A stretch of DNA of 64,000 nt, from assembly GCF_000739915.1 (NCBI RefSeq), contig NZ_BBJT01000001.1:62001-126000 (forward strand), in the 5' to 3' direction. The notes under the pieces were generated by a model. It was not told where the DNA came from, did no database searches, and was given only the letters and a program-made list of their open reading frames with translations. The first letter of the stretch is position 1. Every line of letters starts with the position of its first letter. Positions 18,190 through 25,763 of this stretch are shown here, one piece after another. Made by a program: the position numbers and the translations under genes. The stretch comes from Paenibacillus chitinolyticus NBRC 15660. Lineage in GTDB: Bacteria > Bacillota > Bacilli > Paenibacillales > NBRC-103111.

Positions 18190-18466
18190 GTTGAACAGGC
18201 TGAGAAGGAGAGAGTAAGCGGATTGACATTTATGACAGGAACGGGCCGCCACCGACTGAGAGCGTCCGAGAAAATGTCCCCGCCGAAGTTCACTCCGGAG
18301 CCGGTGCCTGATGGAACAGCCGTAAGCGGCTTTCTCTAGGGTTGCCCGTATTCCCTTCGTTACAGGGCCGAAAGTGAGAGGACCGAGCTTTTTTATGCAG
18401 CCCGTTCTCTCGAATAAGGGTGGTACCACGACTTCTCGTCCCTTGCGGAGGAGAAGTCTTTTTTTA
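18190..18466 (+). ncRNA. T-box leader RNA controlling aroA, probable Phe (UUC) specifier
   Basis: Conserved T-box sequence AGGGTGGTACCACG is at 18417-18430, immediately before an intrinsic terminator (GACTTCTC 18430-18437 / GAGAAGTC 18451-18458, then T7). Upstream, GAGAGTAAG and CTGAGAG match the conserved Stem I elements. In the context GAAG-TTC-ACTCCGGAGCC at 18285-18301 the triplet TTC (18289-18291) followed by A is the best candidate specifier, that is Phe. Uncharged tRNA would stabilise the antiterminator and allow aroA expression. The T-box call is firm; the codon assignment is by eye. Confidence 0.9.
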
Positions 18467-18495
18467 TTTTCTGGACATAAAAAGGAGAGATTACG

Positions 18496-19569
18496 ATGGC
18501 ACAAGGAAATTTAGATACACTGCGTGAACGGCTGGATACGATTAACGGCCAATTGCTGGAGCTGCTTTCGGAGCGGGCTGAAATCGTTCAGGAGATCGGT
18601 CTGGAGAAAGAACGCCAAGGAGTTCCAAAATTCGATCCCGTCCGCGAAAAGAAAATGCTCGATGAACTGGTGGCGCTCAATAAAGGCCCCTTCAGCCACG
18701 AGACGGTCCGGCATCTGTTCAAGCAGATTTTCAAGGCGTCGCTTAACTTGCAGGAGGAAGGCCAGAAGAAACATCTGCTCGTAAGCCGTAAAAACAAGAG
18801 AGAGGACACGATCGTCACGCTGGGTGACGGAATTTCGATCGGAAACGGCAAGCCCGTCATGATCGCCGGTCCTTGCTCCGTCGAAAGCTACGAACAGGTC
18901 CGTCAAGTCGCGGCCGTTCTGAAAGAAGCCGGTGTAACGGTCATGCGCGGAGGGGCGTTCAAGCCCCGCACATCTCCATACGATTTCCAGGGACTTGGCA
19001 TCGAAGGGCTGAAAATTCTTAAAGAAGTGGCCTCCGAATTCGGTCTCAAAACGATCAGTGAAATCGTCGACCCGGCGCATATCGAAATCGCCTGCGATTA
19101 CATTGATGTGATTCAGATCGGCGCGCGCAATATGCAGAACTTTGAGCTGCTTAAAGCGGCCGGCGACGTGCGCGTTCCCGTCCTGTTGAAGCGGGGGTTA
19201 GCGGCCACGCTCGATGAGTTCCTGAACGCCGCGGAGTACATCGTATCCCGGGGCAACACGCAAGTGATGCTGATCGAGAGGGGGATCCGCACCTACGAGA
19301 AGGCGACGCGCAACACGCTCGACATTTCGGCCGTGCCGATCCTCAAGCAGGAGAGCCATCTCCCGGTGCTTGTCGACGTCACCCACTCCACGGGACGCAA
19401 AGATATTTTGGCGCCCTGTGCGAAAGCGGCGCTTGCCGCAGGCGCGGACGGCGTGATGGTCGAAGTTCACCCGGACCCGGCAACCGCTCTTTCAGACGCA
19501 GCGCAGCAGCTTAATTTTGAGGAATTCGCGCAATTCTACAAAACGGTAACGGAGTCCGGCCTGTTTTAA
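18496..19569 (+). CDS. aroA: Bifunctional chorismate mutase / DAHP synthase
   Basis: 357-residue enzyme starting the shikimate pathway: condenses phosphoenolpyruvate and erythrose-4-phosphate. Residues 1-90 are an AroQ chorismate mutase domain ([31 protein letters not shown]), which in Bacillus acts as the prephenate/chorismate-sensing regulatory domain. The remainder is a DAHP synthase barrel: [50 protein letters not shown]. Length equals that of Bacillus subtilis AroA. AAAGGAGAG precedes ATG. Expression is controlled by the T-box leader, with terminator at 19604. Confidence 0.97.
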   Translation: MAQGNLDTLRERLDTINGQLLELLSERAEIVQEIGLEKERQGVPKFDPVREKKMLDELVALNKGPFSHETVRHLFKQIFKASLNLQEEGQKKHLLVSRKNKREDTIVTLGDGISIGNGKPVMIAGPCSVESYEQVRQVAAVLKEAGVTVMRGGAFKPRTSPYDFQGLGIEGLKILKEVASEFGLKTISEIVDPAHIEIACDYIDVIQIGARNMQNFELLKAAGDVRVPVLLKRGLAATLDEFLNAAEYIVSRGNTQVMLIERGIRTYEKATRNTLDISAVPILKQESHLPVLVDVTHSTGRKDILAPCAKAALAAGADGVMVEVHPDPATALSDAAQQLNFEEFAQFYKTVTESGLF

Positions 19570-19603
19570 GGAGCCCGGGCCCGCCTAGCGGAGCAATTAT
19601 AAA

Positions 19604-19661
19604 AAGAACCGGCCGAGCACTTTCTTTCTTCGGAAAGAAGGGCCGGCCGGTTCTTATTTTT
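19604..19661 (+). terminator. Intrinsic terminator after aroA
   Basis: AAGAACCGGCC (19604-19614) pairs with GGCCGGTTCTT (19645-19655), followed by ATTTTTT. An inner CTTTCTTC/GGAAAGAAG helix extends the hairpin. It may also limit the convergent small gene. Confidence 0.85.
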
Positions 19662-19834
19662 TAAACGAGACGGTAATCGTCTATTTTCTCGCCGTCTTCC
19701 CAAATTTCCAGGAACAGCGCGTCGCAATCTTCGAAATCTTCCGGTTTAAGCGCCATGGCCTTCTCTTCGTCCGGCGTCACGCACACATTCTCCGTACTCT
19801 CACCGTTAAACGAAAGAACCGCATAAATCTTCAT
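19661..19834 (-). CDS. Small acidic protein of 57 residues, unknown function
   Basis: An open frame from ATG at 19834 to TAA at 19661 encodes a 57-residue acidic protein beginning MKIYAVLSFNGEST and ending GEKIDDYRLV, rich in Glu and Asp, without membrane segment or signal peptide. AGAAGGAGAA lies 7 nt upstream of the ATG, a strong ribosome site, which supports real translation. I do not recognise the family. It is convergent with aroA. Confidence 0.75.
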   Translation of the reverse strand: MKIYAVLSFNGESTENVCVTPDEEKAMALKPEDFEDCDALFLEIWEDGEKIDDYRLV

Positions 19835-19930
19835 CGTGTATTCTCCTTCTTATATATAGCTTAGCGTTAGCGTCCTCCTGCCATTATAAATTTCTTGATC
19901 GTTTTAAGCAAAACAATGAGGAGCGCTTCG

Positions 19931-20905
19931 TTATTTGGGACGCGAGTAGATCAGGCCCATTTTATATTCCGGCTCTGTCAGCGTGCCCTCATTGGTAAAG
20001 AGCAAAGATGCTTTGTAGGTATCTGCCTCGAATTGGTTGAAAATCGTTAAGTTTTCCGATCCCATGGCCATTTCGATCATCCCTCTGCGGTCCTTTCCGT
20101 AGATTTGTTTATAAAAGGATTCCGCAAGATCATCCGACCATATCAAGTAGTCTTCGTCGTCTTGCCGGTAAAAGGCGGACAGTGTCCCGGAGATTTCCCC
20201 GTACATATCGTAGATCTCGTCATAGGTAGAAGACAACACGGGAAGATAAGCGACTTCCGTTAGTCCGGAGGAGTTAAATTTGAAAGCCAATTGGCTGTCG
20301 TTTTCCTCTACAAACCGATTGTGATAGAGCACGAAATCGTAACCGCCTTTGTCGCCGTTGTATTGGATATACGGTTTTTGATTCAGTGTAGCCTGGACCT
20401 CGGCCGGGCTCATTCCCCAAGTCCAATTGAAATAAGGATCACTCACCGTAGCGCTGTTGCCTGATCCGCGTTCCGGGCCGCTGCGGATAACGATTTGGCG
20501 TGCGGATTCGTTCCAATTTACTTGATTGCCTGTAGCTTCGCCGATAAATCTCAACGGGACGACTATGTTGCCGTCCACATTTGCCGGAGCTACCTCCAAA
20601 ACCTTGGTTTCACCATTGACGGCCGCATTTTTGTTGTTTATTTGCAAGACGATGGACAGTCCGTCTTTTCGGCCCGTAACGGTGTTGGTTTTGGAGTCCC
20701 ACTCTACGGTTAGGCCCAGTTCTTCAAAAATAGGACGAAATTGGACGAGAGTCACCCCCGATTCAATCGCGGGTTCGACGTCGAAATGCACCCGCTCGTT
20801 TTGTATGAAAACTTTTACGGGTTCTTGGGCAAATACGCTGCCGGGCATTGCGACAGAGGCTGCAAGCAGAGTGACTAGAAGTGCGGATTTTACTTTCCTG
20901 TTCAA
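19931..20905 (-). CDS. Secreted stalk-domain protein (copper amine oxidase N-terminal-like)
   Basis: 324-residue exported protein. TTG start (20905) with AAAAGGGGA upstream; signal peptide KVKSALLVTLLAASVAMPGSVFA with cleavage near residue 26. Residues about 30-130 form the stalk domain: VHFDVEPAIESGVTLVQFRPIFEELG and NIVVPLRFIGEATGNQVNW are typical. Such domains are abundant in Paenibacillus and occur on cell-surface proteins; they do not imply oxidase activity. The C-terminal 180 residues are not recognised. It shares the N-terminal architecture with the ankyrin protein at 56790. Confidence 0.85.
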   Translation of the reverse strand: MNRKVKSALLVTLLAASVAMPGSVFAQEPVKVFIQNERVHFDVEPAIESGVTLVQFRPIFEELGLTVEWDSKTNTVTGRKDGLSIVLQINNKNAAVNGETKVLEVAPANVDGNIVVPLRFIGEATGNQVNWNESARQIVIRSGPERGSGNSATVSDPYFNWTWGMSPAEVQATLNQKPYIQYNGDKGGYDFVLYHNRFVEENDSQLAFKFNSSGLTEVAYLPVLSSTYDEIYDMYGEISGTLSAFYRQDDEDYLIWSDDLAESFYKQIYGKDRRGMIEMAMGSENLTIFNQFEADTYKASLLFTNEGTLTEPEYKMGLIYSRPK

Positions 20906-21068
20906 AATAAGTGTCCCCTTTTCCTATGTGAAAATCTTTCGTAATCGTCTCATAGTTAGATAGGACTTTCAACCTATATTTTGGAAATGAACTAGATTAA
21001 TATTCGATTTTATTAACGTATTAATAAATGCCGAAACCATTATAATCATTTTTTCCCAGTGATACGGA

Positions 21069-21098
21069 TTGACAATTTGCCGCAGTAGACCGTATGAT
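21069..21098 (+). promoter_or_regulatory. Strong sigma-A promoter of the rtcB-kptA transcript
   Basis: TTGACA (21069-21074), 18-bp spacer, TATGAT (21093-21098). The -35 is a perfect consensus. Transcription would start near 21105, giving a leader of about 230 nt before rtcB. Confidence 0.8.
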
Positions 21099-21130
21099 GG
21101 GTACAATTATTCGAAAGGAGGCCGGGAACA

Positions 21131-21202
21131 ATGACAGTTACCATTTCGCACACTCAATCGAACAGAGAAGTCCATTTCACCGGTCTCGACGGGATCATGT
21201 GA
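21131..21202 (+). CDS. Putative 23-residue leader peptide in the rtcB leader
   Basis: AAAGGAGG at 21114-21121 is followed by ATG 21131 and a 23-codon frame ending in TGA at 21202, encoding MTVTISHTQSNREVH plus 8 residues. The ribosome site is stronger than that of rtcB itself. Codons 6-13 read Ser, His, Thr, Gln, Ser, Asn, Arg, Glu. Codons 14-15 (GTC CAT, 21170-21175) are complementary to the left arm of the terminator at 21261. A peptide placed between promoter and terminator is the layout of transcription attenuation; its function here is inference. Confidence 0.55.
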   Translation: MTVTISHTQSNREVHFTGLDGIM

Positions 21203-21260
21203 AAGTTGGTCAGGCGCGTGCTTTAACGCTTGCGAACCTGAATAACAGTGCTGCAGACAG

Positions 21261-21288
21261 CCATGGACGCGAGGTCCATGGTTTTTTT
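21261..21288 (+). terminator. Intrinsic terminator (attenuator) inside the rtcB leader
   Basis: CCATGGAC (21261-21268) and GTCCATGG (21274-21281) form a perfect 8-bp stem with a 5-nt loop followed by TTTTTTT. It lies downstream of the promoter and upstream of rtcB, so it must be bypassed for expression of the RNA-repair genes. Its left arm can alternatively pair with GTCCAT at 21170-21175. Confidence 0.85.
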
Positions 21289-21295
21289 GCATTTA

Positions 21296-21321
21296 TTTTT
21301 CAATCAAGTTTTTCAATCAAG
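21296..21321 (+). repeat. Perfect tandem 13-bp repeat before rtcB
   Basis: TTTTTCAATCAAG occurs twice back to back (21296-21308 and 21309-21321), between the terminator and the AAAGGAAG ribosome site. Could be a replication-slippage duplication or a binding motif. Confidence 0.8.
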
Positions 21322-21336
21322 AAAGGAAGTCTATCT

Positions 21337-22761
21337 ATGAAAGAAAACTATTACCGTCAGGTTAAACTGCCCTCGGGGACCGTACACGTGTACGCCGGAC
21401 CGTCCTTATATGAGGCGCTGGACTATAAAGTATTCGAAATGGCGAACAACAATTTGCAAATTCCGAACGGGGTTTATATGAGTTATACACCGGACGTTCA
21501 CGTCGGAGTCGGCACCTGCATCGGCACTACGGCCGTCTGGAACAGCGAGGACGGGTATGTATCCCCCTCCATCGTGGGGAGCGATATCGGCTGCGGCATG
21601 AGGGTTCATCTGACAAATCTGCACAAGCACGAATTGAAGGATTTGAAGCTGCGGAAGAAGCTGGTGCGCACGATTGAGAAGTACTTGCCGGTCGATGCCC
21701 ATACCCGCGGACATTTTTCCGATATTCGTTTGGAGACGGTGGTGAAAAAAGGGCTTCACGGCCTTCCGAAAAAGTACATCCCCGACGGTTATACGCCGCG
21801 TAAAGCCAAATCGCTTACTCACGTGGAATCGAGCCGCTTCGGTTTTGACGAGAATTCGCTGAACCGGCTGCCGGAAAACGTCTGGCACCGTTCTCACCGC
21901 CAGCTCGGAACGCTGGGGGGAGGCAATCATTTCGCCGAAATCCAGTCGGTGGAAATCGCGGAAGAAAACCGGGCGACGGCGGAAGCATGGGGATTGTTTG
22001 ACGGTCAGGTGATCGTCATGATCCATTCCGGATCGCGTGCGTGGGGCGGATCGGTCAGCCAGCTGTGTGGCAGCGACATCAAACGAATGATGCGGGCCGA
22101 AGGCATGGGGACAGCCGATCCCAATCTGCTGTTCGCCTCCTTGGATCATCCTTTGGCCGTACAGTATACGGATCTGATGTATTCGGCGCTGAACTATGCG
22201 GTCGTAAACCGTCATCTTATCGCATATGCGGTTCGCGAAGCGGGTAAAGACGTGTTCGGTTCCAAATTCGAATTGGCCACCCTCTACGATCTGATGCATA
22301 ACTACGCTTGGGAGGAAGATACGGAAGATGAGGGCCGCCGGGTATTCGTCCACCGCAAGGGGGCTACGCGCGCGCTTCCCGCAAATCATCCGGATAATCC
22401 CGAGCCTTACGCCTCGACGGGCCACCCCGCGTTAATTCCGGGCTCGATGGGAACTTCTTCTTATATTATGGTGGGTGCGGACGGAGGAAAAGCCAATTAT
22501 CATTCCATCTGCCACGGAGCGGGGCGCATCCGGTCCAGAAGCGCTACGAAAAGGCTCGTAACCGTAGATGAATTTTCCGCCAGTATGCGAGTGGGTATGG
22601 AGGACGAGGTCGTCGTGAACCAGCGTTCCCTCGAAACGATTCTCGACGAATCGCCGCAGGCCTATAAAGATGTGGATCAAATTATAGAAAGCGTCGTCGG
22701 CGCGGGCCTCGCGTCCGTCGTTGCCAAGTGCAAGCCGATGGCGGTCATAAAAGGAGTTTGA
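21337..22761 (+). CDS. rtcB: RNA ligase RtcB
   Basis: 474-residue RNA-splicing ligase that joins 2',3'-cyclic phosphate (or 3'-phosphate) to 5'-hydroxyl RNA ends using GTP and manganese. Family motifs: VGSDIGCGMRVH, LGTLGGGNHFAEIQ, IHSGSRAWG, and CHGAGRIRSRSATKR with the His that carries GMP. I start at ATG 21337, the usual RtcB N-terminus, preceded by AAAGGAAG; the frame is open further upstream but there it covers the leader and terminator. It is followed by kptA after 5 bp, forming an RNA-repair operon. Confidence 0.96.
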   Translation: MKENYYRQVKLPSGTVHVYAGPSLYEALDYKVFEMANNNLQIPNGVYMSYTPDVHVGVGTCIGTTAVWNSEDGYVSPSIVGSDIGCGMRVHLTNLHKHELKDLKLRKKLVRTIEKYLPVDAHTRGHFSDIRLETVVKKGLHGLPKKYIPDGYTPRKAKSLTHVESSRFGFDENSLNRLPENVWHRSHRQLGTLGGGNHFAEIQSVEIAEENRATAEAWGLFDGQVIVMIHSGSRAWGGSVSQLCGSDIKRMMRAEGMGTADPNLLFASLDHPLAVQYTDLMYSALNYAVVNRHLIAYAVREAGKDVFGSKFELATLYDLMHNYAWEEDTEDEGRRVFVHRKGATRALPANHPDNPEPYASTGHPALIPGSMGTSSYIMVGADGGKANYHSICHGAGRIRSRSATKRLVTVDEFSASMRVGMEDEVVVNQRSLETILDESPQAYKDVDQIIESVVGAGLASVVAKCKPMAVIKGV

Positions 22762-22766
22762 GAAAG

Positions 22767-23321
22767 ATGCCGGCTTCAAAAAAAGATACGCGCTTAAGCA
22801 AGCTGATGAGCAAAATGTTACGGCATACTCCCGGAGATTTCGGGCTTATCCTCGATAAGGAAGGATTCTGCCGGCTGAAAGACTTTTTGGCCGTTTTGAA
22901 TCGTGTGTCCGGTTTCAAAGATGTTCGTCCCGAAGACATTCAAAGAGTAGTCCGCGAATGTGAAAAACAGCGGTTCGAGATTGTGGAAGACTCTATCCGG
23001 GCCAGATACGGGCACAGTCATGAACGTATTACGTACGAGGCGGCTGAACCGCCTTCTGTCCTTTATCACGGAACGAACCGGAAGGCCGTTCCTCTGATTA
23101 TGACCGACGGGCTCCTGCCCATGTCCCGCCAATATGTGCACCTGTCCGAAGGGCTGCATTTCGCTTCTTTAGCGGGAAAGAGGAGAGGAGAACTCGTCAT
23201 TCTCGAGGTGGATACAGCCTTGGCCGCACAGAAAGGCGTCCGGTTCTATTACGCCGGGAACGAAGTGTGGCTGGCGGACCGGATTCCGGCGGTATGCTGC
23301 CAGCCGATTGCTGATCAATAA
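22767..23321 (+). CDS. kptA: RNA 2'-phosphotransferase (KptA/Tpt1 family)
   Basis: 184-residue enzyme that removes an internal 2'-phosphate from RNA with NAD+, giving ADP-ribose 1'',2''-cyclic phosphate in characterised relatives. Diagnostic stretches are LSKLMSKMLRHTPGDFG, YGHSHERI, VLYHGT and QYVHLSEGLHFA. ATG 22767 follows AAGGAG lying within the end of rtcB, so translation is coupled. Bacterial RtcB seals without leaving a 2'-phosphate, so the pairing suggests KptA handles ends made by other enzymes or damaged RNA. Confidence 0.94.
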   Translation: MPASKKDTRLSKLMSKMLRHTPGDFGLILDKEGFCRLKDFLAVLNRVSGFKDVRPEDIQRVVRECEKQRFEIVEDSIRARYGHSHERITYEAAEPPSVLYHGTNRKAVPLIMTDGLLPMSRQYVHLSEGLHFASLAGKRRGELVILEVDTALAAQKGVRFYYAGNEVWLADRIPAVCCQPIADQ

Positions 23322-23356
23322 TCGTTATCAGTCGGGCCTGCAAGGGTGGAGTTTAC

Positions 23357-23393
23357 TCGATAAGCGTGCTAACATAAATCATTGTCTTATCGA
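23357..23393 (+). promoter_or_regulatory. Inverted repeat upstream of MFS transporter, possible operator
   Basis: TCGATAAG (23357-23364) and CTTATCGA (23386-23393) are perfect reverse complements spaced by 21 nt, 29 bp before the MFS start codon. They could be half-sites for a dimeric regulator. No adjacent regulator gene identifies it. Confidence 0.4.
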
Positions 23394-23421
23394 ATAGCGG
23401 AAAGGGGATCAACCGGACATC

Positions 23422-24615
23422 ATGAATCATGCACAACTTGCGGGTAAAACGGAATCGGCCAAGGACCGGTTCCCGCTCGCGCTCATTTCCTTAACATGCG
23501 GCGCCTTTGCTATCGGAATGACTGAATTTGTCATTATGGGGCTGCTGCCCAATGTGGCAGGGGATCTAAATGTCTCCATCCCGCATGCGGGTCAACTGAT
23601 TACGGGCTATGCGCTCGGAGTAGCGGTCGGGGCCCCGCTGCTGGCGGTCGCTACGCACCGCCTGCCGCAGAAAATGCTGCTCTGCCTGCTGATGGTGCTG
23701 TTCATCCTCGGCAACACGGTAGCGGCCATCGCCCCGAATTACGGCCTGCTGATGGGGGCGAGGCTGTTGACCGCGCTGGCGCACGGCACTTTCTTCGGCG
23801 TCGGCTCGGTTATCGCCGCCAATCTGGTGAAGCCGCACCGCAGGGCTGCGGCTGTCTCCATTATGATGGCGGGCCTCACAATCGCCAATATCATCGGCGT
23901 TCCGTTCGGCACGTTTATCGGCCAGAATCTGGGCTGGCGGGCATCGTTCGGGGCAGTGGCCGTGATGGGCGTTATTTCGCTCATCGGAATCCTGGCCCTG
24001 ATTCCGGTCATTCCCCGGGAAGAATCATCCAGCCTGGTCCGGCAGATCCGGGCGCTGGCGCAGCCGAGACTGCTGCTTGTTCTTCTTACGGGAGCTATTG
24101 GCTGCAGCAGTCTGTTCACCGTGTTCACTTATATCGCTCCGCTCTTGGAGCAGGTGACCGGTTATGCGGAGCACAGTGTGACGTGGATTCTCGTCTTATT
24201 CGGCTTCGGCGTTACTTTCGGCAATATTCTGGGCGGAAAGCTGGCGGACTGGAAGCTGATGCCGGTGATGATCGGCAGTTTCGCCGTACTGGCGCTTATT
24301 TTGGCGGTCTTTGCCTACACGGTTTATTTGCCCGCTGCGGCTGTGGTGACGATTTTCATTTGGGGCGTCGCCGCTTTCAGTGTGCTGCCCGGTCTTCAGG
24401 TCAAGATTATGACACTGGCCAAAGACGCCCCCGCCCTTGCTTCAACGTCCAATCATTCGGCCTTGAATCTCGGCAATGCCGGAGGGGCTTTTCTCGGAGG
24501 AATGGTCATTAACCAAGCCGGGTTATCGACGCTTCCTTGGGCCGGAGCGGTTTTGTCGCTGATCGGCATATTGCTTGCACTCTGGGTATTCGCATTGGAT
24601 AGAAAAGCTGCCTAA
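23422..24615 (+). CDS. MFS efflux transporter (AraJ/arabinose-efflux-permease type)
   Basis: 397-residue secondary transporter with about 12 membrane segments. The N-terminal signature FAIGMTEFVIMGLLPNVAGDL is characteristic of the DHA1 AraJ/YdhP/NepI group; motif GYALGVAVGAPLLA follows, and the C-terminal half has NHSALNLGNAGGAFLGG. These proteins export sugars, nucleosides or drugs; the substrate is unknown. AAAGGGGA lies somewhat far (about 15 nt) from ATG. An inverted repeat upstream may be its operator. Confidence 0.9.
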   Translation: MNHAQLAGKTESAKDRFPLALISLTCGAFAIGMTEFVIMGLLPNVAGDLNVSIPHAGQLITGYALGVAVGAPLLAVATHRLPQKMLLCLLMVLFILGNTVAAIAPNYGLLMGARLLTALAHGTFFGVGSVIAANLVKPHRRAAAVSIMMAGLTIANIIGVPFGTFIGQNLGWRASFGAVAVMGVISLIGILALIPVIPREESSSLVRQIRALAQPRLLLVLLTGAIGCSSLFTVFTYIAPLLEQVTGYAEHSVTWILVLFGFGVTFGNILGGKLADWKLMPVMIGSFAVLALILAVFAYTVYLPAAAVVTIFIWGVAAFSVLPGLQVKIMTLAKDAPALASTSNHSALNLGNAGGAFLGGMVINQAGLSTLPWAGAVLSLIGILLALWVFALDRKAA

Positions 24616-24782
24616 TCTCACCAGGCGAGACTAGCCTGTAGTAAAGTAAAGCAGGCTTTGAGACCGTCCGTCATGGAGTTCTCTCACGTGCGACGGGATG
24701 CCCACGCATACGACACATATTGAGAGTGTTTGTTCCTTGATATATAAGGGTTTTGAGTAGGCGTATAGTGTAGTTGGGGACG

Positions 24783-24812
24783 AAATGGGGACGCGAATTC
24801 GCGTCCCCATTT
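24783..24812. terminator. Perfect 30-bp palindrome, bidirectional terminator
   Basis: AAATGGGGACGCG (24783-24795) is followed by AATT and its exact reverse complement, ending in TTTT. The flanking A and T runs make it a plausible terminator on both strands, for the protease gene on the minus strand and any transcript from the MFS gene. It begins 5 bp beyond the protease stop. An extra GGGGACG copy lies just upstream. Confidence 0.75.
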
Positions 24813-24817
24813 TAATG

Positions 24818-25210
24818 CTATTTGGAGGTTGCCGGATACAATTGCATTTGATGAAGATCGATGATCATGTTTCCGGTCTTAAGGATATCTAGTCCAATGA
24901 GTCCGTTAATGTAATTAATATCTTCATGAAAAACACCACAATCGATAGGGAAGTCTTCGATGATGAAATTGCCTAATTGAATTTGATCAACGCGTTTTTG
25001 AAAAGAATATTCGTCCCCACCGATCCCGAAGCTCCGCAAAAGTTTATCACCATTTTCGAACTTAATGCCTATTTCGGAAACAACGTCAGAGGATAAGAGT
25101 GAATGCGCCGCGCCAGTATCAATCACTAAGTTATCGATTATTAAGGATTGCCCTTCGTAACAAATTGTCATGGACGTTTGAAGTAAACCATCAATCAAAT
25201 CGATCTGCAT
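24818..25210 (-). CDS. Retropepsin-like aspartyl protease
   Basis: 130-residue cytoplasmic protein with the aspartyl protease signature VIDTGAAHSLLS (residues 30-41) and a second hydrophobic-hydrophobic-Gly element GLIGLDILKTG, as in single-domain retropepsin-like proteins that work as homodimers. AT-rich relative to neighbours. Its ATG directly follows the stop of the preceding small gene (TAA-ATG). Substrate unknown; the small partner gene may encode a target or regulator. Confidence 0.85.
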   Translation of the reverse strand: MQIDLIDGLLQTSMTICYEGQSLIIDNLVIDTGAAHSLLSSDVVSEIGIKFENGDKLLRSFGIGGDEYSFQKRVDQIQLGNFIIEDFPIDCGVFHEDINYINGLIGLDILKTGNMIIDLHQMQLYPATSK

Positions 25211-25453
25211 TTACCGGCTCCTGTAGAGAGGTTTTTTTCTGAGTTCTATGGATATTTTTTCTTGTCCGGTATGATAGACGATGTTGTTGTTTTTGCACTT
25301 TAACAGTTCCTTAGTTGCTTCGTCAGGGTCTTGGATCGCTCGAACCAAAGCAACTTCATCAACGAATTGAATGTTATCTTCAGTATGAGAATCAAGAATT
25401 TCAAGCAGGACATATTGATCAGGGTAAATGCTCCGAACCTCTTGCCATTGCAT
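25211..25453 (-). CDS. 80-residue protein of unknown function, partner of the retropepsin-like gene
   Basis: Starts at ATG 25453 behind GAGGTG and begins MQWQEVRSIYPDQYVLLEILD; GTG at 25462 is an in-frame alternative but overlaps the ribosome site. Acidic, soluble, no signal peptide. Its stop abuts the protease start, so the two are certainly co-transcribed and coupled. Similar small acidic proteins are paired with retropepsin-like genes in other Bacillota to my recollection, but no function is known to me. Confidence 0.75.
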   Translation of the reverse strand: MQWQEVRSIYPDQYVLLEILDSHTEDNIQFVDEVALVRAIQDPDEATKELLKCKNNNIVYHTGQEKISIELRKKPLYRSR

Positions 25454-25654
25454 AATAAACACCTCACGAATGGTATTTCATAATCACATTATATCATATT
25501 TTTTTGAGTGAAAAGTTGAGAGTGAGTGTTACTTTTGTTTTTGCTTACTTATCAGGAGGGATTCAAACTTATCGACATGTGCGGTCTTTTTTCATTGGGA
25601 TAATGTAATGTTCAGTCGCAAAGAAACCCCGTTCTCAAAGAACGGAACATCTGC

Positions 25655-25685
25655 TATAATTAAATGATATTGAGAATCATTATCA
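25655..25685 (+). promoter_or_regulatory. Promoter -10 and Fur box before the Btr-like regulator
   Basis: TATAAT at 25655-25660 is followed at once by a Fur site: GATATTGAGAATCATTATC (25666-25684) matches the 19-bp GATAATGATAATCATTATC consensus at 17 positions. Fur with iron bound here would block transcription start. The weak -35 candidate is TTCTCA at 25632. The rest of the 300-bp gap 25454-25763 holds nothing else I recognise. Confidence 0.85.
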
Positions 25686-25763
25686 CAAAATTACATCTCG
25701 GTATATTAAACCCGCCAGACGCGGGAACAGAACGACATTCCAACAGAATGGGAGGAGAAACGG

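Noticed and set aside
21190-21260. tRNA-like look of AGTTGGTCAGGC in the rtcB leader
   Set aside because: Although it resembles a D-arm, no acceptor stem, anticodon arm or T-loop can be completed, so no tRNA or Y-RNA tRNA-like module is claimed.
21094-21336. In-frame upstream extension of rtcB by 81 codons
   Set aside because: It would span the promoter region, the leader peptide in another frame and a perfect terminator hairpin; known RtcB proteins start near 21337.
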